Below, one piece after another: positions 6,764 through 14,760 of a stretch of DNA of 22,202 nt. Source of the stretch: RUG14300 sp964619685 (GTDB lineage Bacteria; Bacillota; Clostridia; Christensenellales; CAG-1252); the NCBI GenBank assembly GCA_964619685.1, contig CAZUET010000013.1, forward strand, positions 1 to 22,202, in the 5' to 3' direction. The notes under the pieces are model-generated. The model did not search any database. It worked only from the letters and a program-made list of their open reading frames with translations, and was not told the DNA's origin. The first letter of the stretch is position 1. Each line of letters opens with the position of its first letter. The translations under genes were made by a program, and so were the position numbers.

Positions 6764-8518
6764 ATGTTTAAACTGTTTAAAAACCTTCGTCCGCGTGAGA
6801 TAATCATGGCGGTCATATGTGCGGTGCTTGTAGTGGGGCAGGTATATTTTGATCTTGAATTACCCGATTACATGACCGAGTTGACCACTTTGATAAACAC
6901 ATCAGGCACGACTGAAGCGATAGTAGAAGTCGGACTTAAAATGTTAGCATGTACTGTAATAAGTGCAATGCTTGCGATAATTTGCGGATTTTTGTCTTCA
7001 AGAACTGCATCAGGCTTTAGCTATACCGTTAGGGAAAAGCTATTTTATCATGTGATCGATATGGGTAAAGCAGAAATGCAAGCCTTTTCTGTACCAAGCT
7101 TGATAACCAGAACCACCAATGATATCACTCAAATACAGATGATAATATCAATGGGGTTGCAAATGCTTATCAAAGCACCTATAATGGCGATATGGGGTAT
7201 TGTCAAAATACTTGGTAAGAGCTGGGAATTGTCCATAGTTACCGCAGGCTTTGTTGTAGCACTTTGCTGTATAGTGTTATTGGTAGTAACCACATGTCTA
7301 CCTCGTTTCCGCAAGGTTCAAAAGATGACCGACCGAATAAACAGAATAGCTCGTGAAAACCTAACAGGGATAAATGTAGTGCATGCATTCAATGCCGAGG
7401 ATTATCAAAATGAAAAATTTGATAAAGCAAGTAAGGATATGTATGAGTTACAGCTTAAAAACCAAAGACTGTTTGCACTTATCAGTCCAACTATGACCTT
7501 AGGTATGAGCGGATTAACGCTTGCAATCTATTGGGTTGGAGCGGTTTTAGTCAATAATATTGCCCTTAGTAATCCGGCAGGAAGGATATCGATGTTCAGT
7601 GAGATACTTGCTTTTGGCACGTATGCAACATATATCGTAATGTCATTTATGATGCTTATAATCATATTCATGATGGTTCCCCAAGCACAAGTATCAGCCG
7701 AGCGTATAAACGAGGTGCTCAATAAAGAATTCTCGATAAATGACGGCACTGTAACCGATACGGAAGAGTGTGGAAGCGTCGAATTTAGAAATGTATCGTT
7801 TTCATATCCGGATTCTCCCGAGAATGAGCTTGAAAATGTAACATTTAAGGTAAATAAGGGCGAAACGCTTGCAATAATCGGTGCAACGGGCAGTGGTAAG
7901 AGTACTTTGATAAACTTGATTCCTCGATTATATGATGCGACCGAAGGAGAGGTGCTTGTAGACGGTGTAAATGTGCGTGACTATAAGTTAAGCGCATTAT
8001 ATGATAAACTTGGATTTATGACGCAAAAAGCAACGCTGTTTTCGGGAACCATTGAAGATAATGTATTCTTAGGTGAAAGTTCTGCGGATAAGAACAATGA
8101 AGTATTACAAAAAGCACTTGAAGTATCACAATCTGCGGAATTTGTAGATAAGCTTGATGACGGAGTTGAATATAGAATAGCACAGCTTGGAAGAAATGTT
8201 TCAGGCGGACAAAAACAGCGTTTGTCGATAGCGAGAGGATTGGCAAGAGATCCCGAAATATTGATATTTGACGATAGTTTTTCTGCACTTGACTACCGCA
8301 CAGATGCATTGTTAAGAGAAAAGCTTGCGACCGAATACAAGGATACGACTAAGATAATAGTAGCTCAGCGTATAGGAACGATAAGAAATGCCGATACCAT
8401 AATCGTGCTTGATAAGGGTACAGTTGTAGGAATGGGCAAGCATACCGAGCTTATGCAGAATTGCAGTGTTTACCGTGAAATTGCAAGCTCGCAGTTAAGT
8501 GCGGAAGAATTAGAATAG
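6764..8518 (+). CDS. ABC exporter half-transporter, degenerate-site subunit
   Basis: This is a fused membrane/ATPase half-transporter of the multidrug exporter type, 584 residues. An N-terminal six-helix region spans about residues 12-310. The nucleotide-binding domain follows, with Walker A GATGSGKST (373-381), a canonical SGGQ signature (480-483) and Walker B ending FDDSFSALD. The catalytic Glu is replaced by Asp504, and the switch His by Gln535 (IVAQRIGTI). These two changes mark the degenerate subunit of heterodimeric exporters such as BmrCD, LmrCD and TM287/288. The partner is the next gene. AAGGAG lies in the last codons of marR, only 4 bp separate the genes, and MarR probably represses the pair. 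The substrate cannot be read from the sequence; drugs, lipids or peptides are all possible. Confidence 0.93.
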   Translation: MFKLFKNLRPREIIMAVICAVLVVGQVYFDLELPDYMTELTTLINTSGTTEAIVEVGLKMLACTVISAMLAIICGFLSSRTASGFSYTVREKLFYHVIDMGKAEMQAFSVPSLITRTTNDITQIQMIISMGLQMLIKAPIMAIWGIVKILGKSWELSIVTAGFVVALCCIVLLVVTTCLPRFRKVQKMTDRINRIARENLTGINVVHAFNAEDYQNEKFDKASKDMYELQLKNQRLFALISPTMTLGMSGLTLAIYWVGAVLVNNIALSNPAGRISMFSEILAFGTYATYIVMSFMMLIIIFMMVPQAQVSAERINEVLNKEFSINDGTVTDTEECGSVEFRNVSFSYPDSPENELENVTFKVNKGETLAIIGATGSGKSTLINLIPRLYDATEGEVLVDGVNVRDYKLSALYDKLGFMTQKATLFSGTIEDNVFLGESSADKNNEVLQKALEVSQSAEFVDKLDDGVEYRIAQLGRNVSGGQKQRLSIARGLARDPEILIFDDSFSALDYRTDALLREKLATEYKDTTKIIVAQRIGTIRNADTIIVLDKGTVVGMGKHTELMQNCSVYREIASSQLSAEELE

Positions 8519-8530
8519 AGGAGGACAGTT

Positions 8531-10306
8531 ATGAGAAAAATGAAATCGAATGAAATAAAGCCGTCCGCTCTAAAGAGAAGTGCGAGCTATCTAAAAAACA
8601 GCATGATTTTTGTTGTAATAGCGTTATGCTTAGCGGCAGCAAGCTCGTTAATAACAATTTTCGGACCTGATAAGCTTGGTGATATTGCCGAGATAATGAC
8701 CAACGGATTACTGACGGGAATTGACTTATCTGCGATAGCAAAGATAGGTATACTACTTATTGTGCTATATGTATTAAGTTGCTTGTTTGACTATATACAG
8801 CAGTATATAATGGCAACAGTGACCTTAAAAATGTCATATAGGCTTCGTGGAGAGCTTTCCGAAAAGATAAATAAGGTACCGCAAAAATACTTTAATACCA
8901 CATCTCAAGGCGATATTTTAAGTAGAATTACCAACGATGTATCGACCATGCAGCAGGGGTTGACAAACAGCTTACCAACGGTAATAAGTGCTGTTGCTCA
9001 ATTTTTGGGATGTTTAGTGATGATGTTTGTTACCGAATGGCGATTAGCCTTGATAACGCTTGGAATAACGCTTATCGGCTTAGTGATAATAGTTGTGGTA
9101 ATGGGTAGCTCCCAAAAATACTTTATCGCAAGACAGAAGTCGTTAGGCGAGCTAAACGGCTTTATCGAAGAAAACTATTCGGGGCACGAGGTGATTAAGG
9201 TAAGTCGAGCCGATAAGGTGGTAAAATCAATATTTGACAAGCTAAATCTTGATGTATACAATGCGAACTGGAAATCGCAATTCCTATCTGGCATCATGCA
9301 ACCTTTAATGAATATTATAGCCAATCTATCATATGTAGCGGTATGTGTAGTCGGTTCGATACTTGCAATAAACGGATATATAGGATTTGGCGTAATAGTA
9401 TCGTTTATATTCTATGTACGCATGTTCTCGTCGCCTCTGACACAGATTGCACAAGGACTTACCAATCTTCAGACGGTCTCGGCATCAGCTCACAGAGTAT
9501 TTGATTTTCTTGAAAGTGAAGAGCTTAGTGACGAAAGCGAAAAAACTGCATCTATTGATAATGTAAGTGGTAAAGTGGTATTCGATCATGTAAGATTTTC
9601 ATATCCCGATGCACCCGATAAGATAATAATAAAGGATTTTTCTGCGGAGGTCGCACCTGGACAAAAGGTAGCAATAGTAGGACCAACCGGAGCAGGTAAA
9701 ACGACGATGGTAAACCTATTAATGCGATTTTTTGAGATAAACGGCGGAGATATATATATTGACGGTGTATCGATCAATGAATTGAAACGAGAGAATGTTC
9801 ATGAAATGTTCGCAATGGTTTTACAGGACACTTGGCTATTTGAGGGAACTGTTAGAGAAAACCTCGTGTATAATATGGAAGGAATAACGGATGAAGAGAT
9901 AGAAAAGGTATGCACCGTATGTGGAGTTGATAAGTTTATTCACTCTCTACCCCACGGACTTGACACCGTTTTATCAGAAAGCATAACCATATCGGCAGGA
10001 CAAAAGCAGTTACTCACAATAGCAAGGGCAATGCTTCAAAATTCGCCAATGCTTATATTGGATGAAGCTACATCCTCAGTCGACACACGCACCGAAGTGA
10101 TAATACAAAAAGCGATGGACGAGCTTACCAAGGATAGAACGAGCTTTGTAATTGCACATAGACTATCGACAATCAAAAATGCCGACTTGATATTGGTAAT
10201 GAAGGACGGCGATGTTATAGAAAAGGGCGATCACGAATCGCTCATGGCAAGTGGTGGCTTCTATAAGGACTTATACAACAGTCAATTTGAAAAGGCTACC
10301 GCATAA
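8531..10306 (+). CDS. ABC exporter half-transporter, catalytic-site subunit
   Basis: This 591-residue partner of the preceding gene has an N-terminal membrane domain (about 25-330) and a C-terminal ATPase. Walker A is GPTGAGKTT (384-392). Walker B ends LDEATSSVD with the catalytic Glu512 intact, and the switch His543 is present (IAHRLSTI). The signature is SAGQ (488-491) instead of SGGQ. Combined with the first subunit, one composite site is fully canonical (this Walker A/B plus the partner's SGGQ) and the other doubly degenerate (the partner's Asp/Gln plus this SAGQ). That is the classic asymmetric exporter arrangement. GAGGAGG precedes the ATG and the intergenic gap is 12 bp. A nearby in-frame ATG at 8540 is less well placed. 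Confidence 0.93.
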   Translation: MRKMKSNEIKPSALKRSASYLKNSMIFVVIALCLAAASSLITIFGPDKLGDIAEIMTNGLLTGIDLSAIAKIGILLIVLYVLSCLFDYIQQYIMATVTLKMSYRLRGELSEKINKVPQKYFNTTSQGDILSRITNDVSTMQQGLTNSLPTVISAVAQFLGCLVMMFVTEWRLALITLGITLIGLVIIVVVMGSSQKYFIARQKSLGELNGFIEENYSGHEVIKVSRADKVVKSIFDKLNLDVYNANWKSQFLSGIMQPLMNIIANLSYVAVCVVGSILAINGYIGFGVIVSFIFYVRMFSSPLTQIAQGLTNLQTVSASAHRVFDFLESEELSDESEKTASIDNVSGKVVFDHVRFSYPDAPDKIIIKDFSAEVAPGQKVAIVGPTGAGKTTMVNLLMRFFEINGGDIYIDGVSINELKRENVHEMFAMVLQDTWLFEGTVRENLVYNMEGITDEEIEKVCTVCGVDKFIHSLPHGLDTVLSESITISAGQKQLLTIARAMLQNSPMLILDEATSSVDTRTEVIIQKAMDELTKDRTSFVIAHRLSTIKNADLILVMKDGDVIEKGDHESLMASGGFYKDLYNSQFEKATA

Positions 10307-10327
10307 AAAGAGCGAAGGAGAACTATT

Positions 10328-11065
10328 ATGTATTTGTATGACTATTTATGGTTTATGGGAGCATTGCTTATATGTATGATAATATCGATATTTGCAAGTA
10401 TAAAGGTAAAAAAGACCTTTGCGAAGTATAACGCAATACCCAACCGTGCAAGAATGACTGGTTACGATACAGCAGTTAGATTAATACGATCAAATGGAAT
10501 ATGGAACATTTCAGTTGGGCGTGTTGGCGGAACGCTTAGTGACCATTACGATCCATCCAAGCAAATAGTTAATTTATCCGCATCCACCTATGGCAGTTAT
10601 TCCATAGGTGCGGTAGCGGTCGCAGCACATGAAATGGGACATGTAATGCAAAAGGAAAAGAATTATATACCGTTTAAGATAAGAACGTGGCTCGTTCCTA
10701 TTGTGAATATTGGATCAAGAATGGCATTACCACTTGTATTAATAGGATTCATTATAGATCTTTTTTCGCATGCAACCGAAGGAAGTGTAGGCTTTTATAT
10801 CGCATTGGCAGGTGTAATTTTATATGGAACATCGTTTTTATTCACATTAGTGACATTGCCGGTTGAGTTGAATGCATCGAGAAGGGCAAGCGAAATGTTG
10901 GTAGATGAAGGAATATTAGACAACAGCGAAATAAAGGGAGCAAAAAAGGTGCTAAACGCTGCGGCACTTACCTATGTAGCATCTGCATTGACCTCATTGA
11001 TATACTTCTTACGCTTTTTTGTAAGAGTTCTGACCCTTTTCGGAAGACGCAACAATTCACGATAA
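10328..11065 (+). CDS. YugP-family membrane zinc metallopeptidase
   Basis: Predicted membrane-bound neutral zinc protease of the Zn_peptidase_2 (YugP) family, 245 residues. An N-terminal membrane segment (about 5-27) is followed by the soluble catalytic part. It contains the conserved GTLSDHYDPSKQIVNLS segment and the zinc motif HEMGH (101-105) in AVAAHEMGHVMQ. Two further hydrophobic segments (about 120-145 and 153-178) follow, and the ELNASRRASEML segment probably supplies the third zinc ligand. The physiological substrate of the family is not known to me. AAGGAG precedes the ATG and the gap to the ABC gene is 21 bp with no terminator, so it may be the last gene of the marR operon. Confidence 0.88.
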   Translation: MYLYDYLWFMGALLICMIISIFASIKVKKTFAKYNAIPNRARMTGYDTAVRLIRSNGIWNISVGRVGGTLSDHYDPSKQIVNLSASTYGSYSIGAVAVAAHEMGHVMQKEKNYIPFKIRTWLVPIVNIGSRMALPLVLIGFIIDLFSHATEGSVGFYIALAGVILYGTSFLFTLVTLPVELNASRRASEMLVDEGILDNSEIKGAKKVLNAAALTYVASALTSLIYFLRFFVRVLTLFGRRNNSR

Positions 11066-11140
11066 TTCTGCATTAAAAGAACAGTAAGAGTAATTCCGCT
11101 TGCTGTCATTATAATCGTACATTCTCGTCGTTGTCATAAT

Positions 11141-11252
11141 CCGTCCGCTGTCATACTGAGCGGAGCGTAAGCGAAGTCGAACTGCCACGCAGTGAAAGGC
11201 ATAGCCTTTCAGTATCTTGGACGGTAACGAAAAAAACAGTATGTTGCGGACG
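11141..11252 (+). repeat. Foldback repeat, locus 3 (type A with an extra type B right end)
   Basis: One left arm, CCGTCCGC-TGTC-ATACTG (from 11141), faces two right arms: CAGTAT-CTT-GGACGG (to 11224) and CAGTAT-GTT-GCGGACG (to 11252). Both can pair with the left arm, and the outer one fits better. Internal hairpins are ACTGC-cac-GCAGT and GAAAGGC-ata-GCCTTTC. Confidence 0.8.
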
Positions 11253-11300
11253 ATAAAAATAATGTTGTGTAGGACAATTACTCCGACGATTACTTTCAAG

Positions 11301-11329
11301 TTGCATTTTCATTCTTTTTTTGTTACAAT
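11301..11329 (+). promoter_or_regulatory. Sigma-A promoter of yfcE
   Basis: TTGCAT (11301-11306), a 17-bp spacer and TACAAT (11324-11329), 35 bp before the ATG. Confidence 0.75.
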
Positions 11330-11364
11330 AGTAAATAAGAATTTCATTATACGGAGAATTATTT

Positions 11365-11901
11365 ATGAAAAGCTCTAAAATATTGTTTTTTACCGACCTA
11401 CATGGTTCGCTGTATGCATTGAAACGCATTTGTGCTGTTATCGAAGAAGAATATCCCGATAAGGTAGTTTTCTTAGGCGATCACCTTTATCACGGACCAC
11501 GCAACCCATTACCTCAAGAATACGATCCATTGGGCGTGGTCGAGCTTATCAATTCAATCAAGGCTCCTACCATACTTATTAAGGGAAACTGTGATGCCGA
11601 AGTCGATGAAATGGTTCTTGGTAGACATTTACTATCACGCTGTACGATAGATATTGACGGTAAGCGTATCATATGCACGCATGGTCATAAATTAGATAAA
11701 CTTGATACAAAAGGAGCATTTGCTGTCTTTTACGGTCATTATCATGTTAATAGGATAACCGATAAGTCAGGAGTTCATTTTGTTAATGTTTCGTCAGCAT
11801 CATTACCAAAAGAGGGAAGTTTGCCATCTTATGCGGTATACAGTGATGGAAAAATAGAAATCAAGGATTTATTTCATGGAAGCATTTTAATGGGTGTATG
11901 A
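11365..11901 (+). CDS. yfcE: YfcE-type metallophosphodiesterase
   Basis: Small calcineurin-like phosphoesterase, 178 residues, very close in plan to E. coli YfcE, which cleaves artificial phosphodiesters and whose natural substrate is uncertain. The two-metal ligands are all visible: Asp11 and His13 (FTDLHGS), Asp39 (FLGDHLYHGPRNPLP), Asn75 (GNCDAEVDEM), His106 (THGH), and His125 and His127 (YGHYH). The GPRNPLP and NCDAEVD stretches are specific to the YfcE group. The gene has its own promoter, a CGGAGAA site before the ATG, and a terminator overlapping the stop codon, so it is transcribed alone. Confidence 0.92.
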   Translation: MKSSKILFFTDLHGSLYALKRICAVIEEEYPDKVVFLGDHLYHGPRNPLPQEYDPLGVVELINSIKAPTILIKGNCDAEVDEMVLGRHLLSRCTIDIDGKRIICTHGHKLDKLDTKGAFAVFYGHYHVNRITDKSGVHFVNVSSASLPKEGSLPSYAVYSDGKIEIKDLFHGSILMGV

Positions 11902-11937
11902 TAATACAAATTATGCCAAATTATAGTATTATTTTTT
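11901..11937 (+). terminator. Terminator of yfcE
   Basis: ATAATAC (11901-11907) pairs with GTATTAT (11926-11932), with an inner AATT/AATT pair shortening the loop, and the arm runs into TTTTTT. It overlaps the yfcE stop codon. Confidence 0.65.
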
Positions 11938-11980
11938 AAATTGTTTTCAGTTTTCTCTTTATTTTTTGCTAAGTGTATAG

Positions 11981-11986
11981 TATAAT
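11981..11986 (+). promoter_or_regulatory. -10 box of a probable leaderless transcript
   Basis: A perfect TATAAT ends 6 bp before the ATG at 11993, so transcription would start on the A of the start codon. No ribosome binding site lies upstream of the ATG. No convincing -35 was found. Confidence 0.55.
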
Positions 11987-11992
11987 TGAAGT

Positions 11993-12745
11993 ATGAAAAA
12001 AATATTGCTTGTTTTATTAATAATAACTATAGCGATCATGCCGTTATGCTCGTTTATAGCGTCAGCCGACGAGACGACCTATTATGTTGTCGGTGAGCAG
12101 GATGTTAAGCTATTTATTTCCAACGGTTTTTCTCCCGATATGAAGTTTTCGATACCAAAGGGATATGCTTTTAGCGTGATTACCCATAATGATCAAGGCT
12201 CAAATTATGCTAAAATAAACTATGCCGGAATCGAAGGACATATTTTGGAAAGTGAGCTGGCAACCTGTACTGCGACCACAGTTCCGTCAAAGCTTTCACC
12301 CGACCTTGTATTGGAATTGAGTACACCAAAAACTGTATACAATTCACCTCATGATAATGCTATTCCGTCTACTTTTGTTGGAACTGCGATTTTTTTAGGA
12401 GAATATAAAGTTGATGGAGTAGTCACTTGTTATGCATTACGCAATGAGGGCGAAAACACTATATATTATGCCTATCCGACAAATATAAGGAATATTGATG
12501 CTATCAACGATCTTCTTAATCCCCCTGTAATTAAACCGATTGATGGTGAAACAAATAGCGGTAACCAAGGAAGCGATATTGATAGAGAAGCACCTAAAAA
12601 CAAGACCGTTTTGCGTATAATTCTTGTATTAGGTATCGTGATTCCTGCATTTATCATCATAATGATTATCTTTAAATCGGGAAAGAAAACTCAAAAGATT
12701 GAGCGTGAAGTTCCCGATGATAGTGATAGATTTGACGATTATTGA
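11993..12745 (+). CDS. Secreted, C-terminally membrane-anchored protein of unknown function
   Basis: I do not recognise this 250-residue protein. It begins with a clear signal peptide (MKK, a hydrophobic core of leucines and isoleucines, and an ASA cleavage site before Asp26). The outer region (about 26-200) contains VKLFISNGFSPDMKFSIPKG and YAKINYAGIEGHILESEL, which resembles a bacterial SH3-like fold of the kind seen in cell-wall proteins. A linker rich in Asn, Asp and Gly precedes one membrane helix (about 206-228), then a short acidic cytoplasmic tail ending DDSDRFDDY. This is type I membrane topology. It lies 58 bp upstream of a two-component system with its own -10-like box, so a sensing or accessory link is possible but unproven. 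Confidence 0.8.
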   Translation: MKKILLVLLIITIAIMPLCSFIASADETTYYVVGEQDVKLFISNGFSPDMKFSIPKGYAFSVITHNDQGSNYAKINYAGIEGHILESELATCTATTVPSKLSPDLVLELSTPKTVYNSPHDNAIPSTFVGTAIFLGEYKVDGVVTCYALRNEGENTIYYAYPTNIRNIDAINDLLNPPVIKPIDGETNSGNQGSDIDREAPKNKTVLRIILVLGIVIPAFIIIMIIFKSGKKTQKIEREVPDDSDRFDDY

Positions 12746-12749
12746 TGTT

Positions 12750-12783
12750 TTTTAATGATATTTTAACTTACATAATATATAAT
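12750..12783 (+). promoter_or_regulatory. Candidate autoregulated promoter of the two-component operon
   Basis: TATAAT (12778-12783) lacks a recognisable -35. In its place two TTTTAA direct repeats (12750-12755 and 12761-12766) lie 11 bp apart, one helical turn. That is the typical box layout for OmpR/PhoP-type regulators. Binding by the downstream regulator is inference. Confidence 0.4.
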
Positions 12784-12803
12784 ATCGAAAAAAGGAGGCG
12801 TCT

Positions 12804-13487
12804 ATGAGAATATTACTTATTGAAGATTCGTTGAGCTTATCAGAAGCCCTAAAAAGTGTACTTCAAAATGAGAAGTATGATGTAGACACTGCACTTGACG
12901 GTGAATTAGGTTTAGCAATGGCTCTTGAAAACATTTACGATATTATTATTTTGGATGTGCTCATGCCTAAGAAGAACGGATTTGAGGTTCTTGAGGGTAT
13001 CAGGAATCAAGGCTTATCCGTACCTATTTTGATGCTTACCGCACTTACCCAAGAAAAGGATAAGATAAAAGGATTAGATATGGGGGCAGATGACTATTTA
13101 GCTAAGCCGTTTTCGATTCCGGAGCTTTTAGCGAGAATAAGAGCATTAACTCGTAGAAAAGGTGAGATTATCGAAAATAATGAATTGGAATTTATGGGTA
13201 CAAGACTTCATCTTATCAATCATTCCTTGAGTTACGGTGATAAGACTATCAATCTTTCCGTGAAGGAATTTAAGATTATGAGGTATTTTTTCAGTAATCC
13301 ACGCATGGTAGCTGAAAGAGAAAAGATTATAGCTAATGTATGGGGCTTGGAGCCTGATTTTGAATCTAATAACTTAGAGGTCTATATGTCGTTTTTACGC
13401 CGTAAATTGAACTTCTTAAATACACCGTTTTTGATTAATTCAATAAGAGGTATAGGTTATCAACTACTTTCGAGAGAAATATACTAG
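12804..13487 (+). CDS. OmpR/PhoB-family response regulator
   Basis: DNA-binding response regulator of 227 residues. The receiver domain (about 1-118) has the acidic pocket Glu7-Asp8, the phosphorylated Asp51 (IILDVLMP), Thr79 and Lys101 (ADDYLAKPF). The C-terminal winged helix (about 128-224) has LSVKEFKIMRYFFSNP, a NLEVYMSFLRRKL recognition segment and the terminal IRGIGYQL hairpin. A perfect AAGGAGG (12792-12798) precedes the ATG. The kinase gene begins 7 bp after the stop, so the two form an operon. The regulon cannot be deduced; the adjacent 11993 gene is one candidate target or partner. Confidence 0.95.
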   Translation: MRILLIEDSLSLSEALKSVLQNEKYDVDTALDGELGLAMALENIYDIIILDVLMPKKNGFEVLEGIRNQGLSVPILMLTALTQEKDKIKGLDMGADDYLAKPFSIPELLARIRALTRRKGEIIENNELEFMGTRLHLINHSLSYGDKTINLSVKEFKIMRYFFSNPRMVAEREKIIANVWGLEPDFESNNLEVYMSFLRRKLNFLNTPFLINSIRGIGYQLLSREIY

Positions 13488-13494
13488 ATTACCA

Positions 13495-14724
13495 ATGTTA
13501 ACGAAGCTAAGGCTTCGATTTGCTGTCGCTGCCACATTAATATCAGCACTTATCTTGTCGATAGTAATGGCAGCGATAATTTTTGTATCGAGCTTAGAAG
13601 TATGGTTAGGTATCAATAGAACGGTAGAATATTCGTTAGATCAGGTGCGTTTTTCCAATAACCAGATAGTAGGTATAGAGGATTCGGACTGTATGATCAT
13701 ATTGTATGCTAACGATCAATACTATACAGCACGATCCGAATTATATACCGAAGAGGAACAAAAAGGCTTGATAAATGAAATGCTAAGACCTCATCAAGAG
13801 AAGCATTTTATATTCGACGGACACGATTATTTTTTTGGAACAAGGGAGCAAGGCAATATATTGATATATGCGGTATATGATGCGACAGGTGAGCTTGTAG
13901 CCATCAATCATATTTGGAAGATTGTACTTATTGCATATGTCGTGGTATTGGTCGTAGTCGCAATTGTAGCCTTGCGATTGTCGAGCATGGTACTTAAACC
14001 GGTCAATGACGCACTCCAAAAACAAAAAGATCTAATAGCTAATGCGTCTCACGAATTAAAAACTCCGATAACCATTATAGAAACCGATCTTGCCTTAGCA
14101 CGAAACGGAATAGAAGAAGCTTCGGAAAGCCATAAATGGTTGAATGGTATAGAAACTCAAACAAAGAGAATGAACTCACTTGTTAAAGAGATGCTCGAGT
14201 TGTCAAAATTGGAGAGCAACTTGACTATGAACGTAGACAAGGTAGCGTTTAGCGATCTTATTGAGAGTATGACGCTTGAATTGGAAGCAGGGTGTTTTGA
14301 AAAGACAATAGCTCTTAATTCGGATATAGCATCGGGCGTTATCGTGTATTCAGACGAGGAAAAACTTAGAAGATTGATAAGCATATTGCTTAATAATGCA
14401 TATAAGTATACCACTGATGGCGGTTCGATAACGGTAAAAATGGAAAACAAAAAAAGTCAGGTCATTGTATCGATATCGAATACAGGAGAGGGAATTCCTC
14501 CCGAAAAGCTACCGCATATATTTGAAAGATTTTATAAAGTTGACGAATCACATACAGGCGAAAGTAATTCCTTCGGTTTAGGGTTGGCAATAGCAAAATC
14601 GCTTATAGACTCATTAGGAGGATGGATCAAATGTGAAAGCGTAGTTAATGACCATACCACATTTAGATTTATGGTTCCTGCTAATTTACGCCGACCGGAC
14701 AAGCCCGATAAGTCGGTTGAATAA
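13495..14724 (+). CDS. Sensor histidine kinase
   Basis: Membrane sensor kinase of 409 residues, partner of the preceding regulator. One transmembrane helix (about 9-34) and another (about 142-167) bracket an extracytoplasmic sensor region of roughly 105 residues with no recognisable domain. The dimerisation/phosphoacceptor motif NASHELKTPI carries His186 and follows the second helix closely, so there is little room for a full HAMP domain. The ATPase domain has the N box LLNNAYKY (Asn300 and Asn301), the G1 box NTGEGIPP, the F box FERFYK and the G2 box GLGLAIAKS near 361. No good ribosome binding site precedes the ATG, so translation is probably coupled to the regulator gene. A strong hairpin terminator follows. 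Confidence 0.94.
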   Translation: MLTKLRLRFAVAATLISALILSIVMAAIIFVSSLEVWLGINRTVEYSLDQVRFSNNQIVGIEDSDCMIILYANDQYYTARSELYTEEEQKGLINEMLRPHQEKHFIFDGHDYFFGTREQGNILIYAVYDATGELVAINHIWKIVLIAYVVVLVVVAIVALRLSSMVLKPVNDALQKQKDLIANASHELKTPITIIETDLALARNGIEEASESHKWLNGIETQTKRMNSLVKEMLELSKLESNLTMNVDKVAFSDLIESMTLELEAGCFEKTIALNSDIASGVIVYSDEEKLRRLISILLNNAYKYTTDGGSITVKMENKKSQVIVSISNTGEGIPPEKLPHIFERFYKVDESHTGESNSFGLGLAIAKSLIDSLGGWIKCESVVNDHTTFRFMVPANLRRPDKPDKSVE

Positions 14725-14727
14725 TAT

Positions 14728-14760
14728 AAAAATACCGTCATAAGCCGTGACGGTATTTTT
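14728..14760. terminator. Bidirectional terminator between the kinase and dapA genes
   Basis: A perfect 13-bp stem, AAAAATACCGTCA (14728-14740) with TGACGGTATTTTT (14748-14760), encloses a 7-nt loop. T runs follow on both strands, so it can end both converging transcripts. It touches the dapA stop codon. Confidence 0.9.

Larger units (their letters stand above)
11066..11364. other. Non-coding stretch between the zinc protease and yfcE
   Basis: The 299 bp contain foldback repeat locus 3 (11141-11252), degenerate left-end fragments just before it (TGTCATTATAAT near 11104, TGTCATAAT near 11132), and the yfcE promoter. No clear hairpin plus T-run terminator was found for the upstream operon. Confidence 0.7.
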
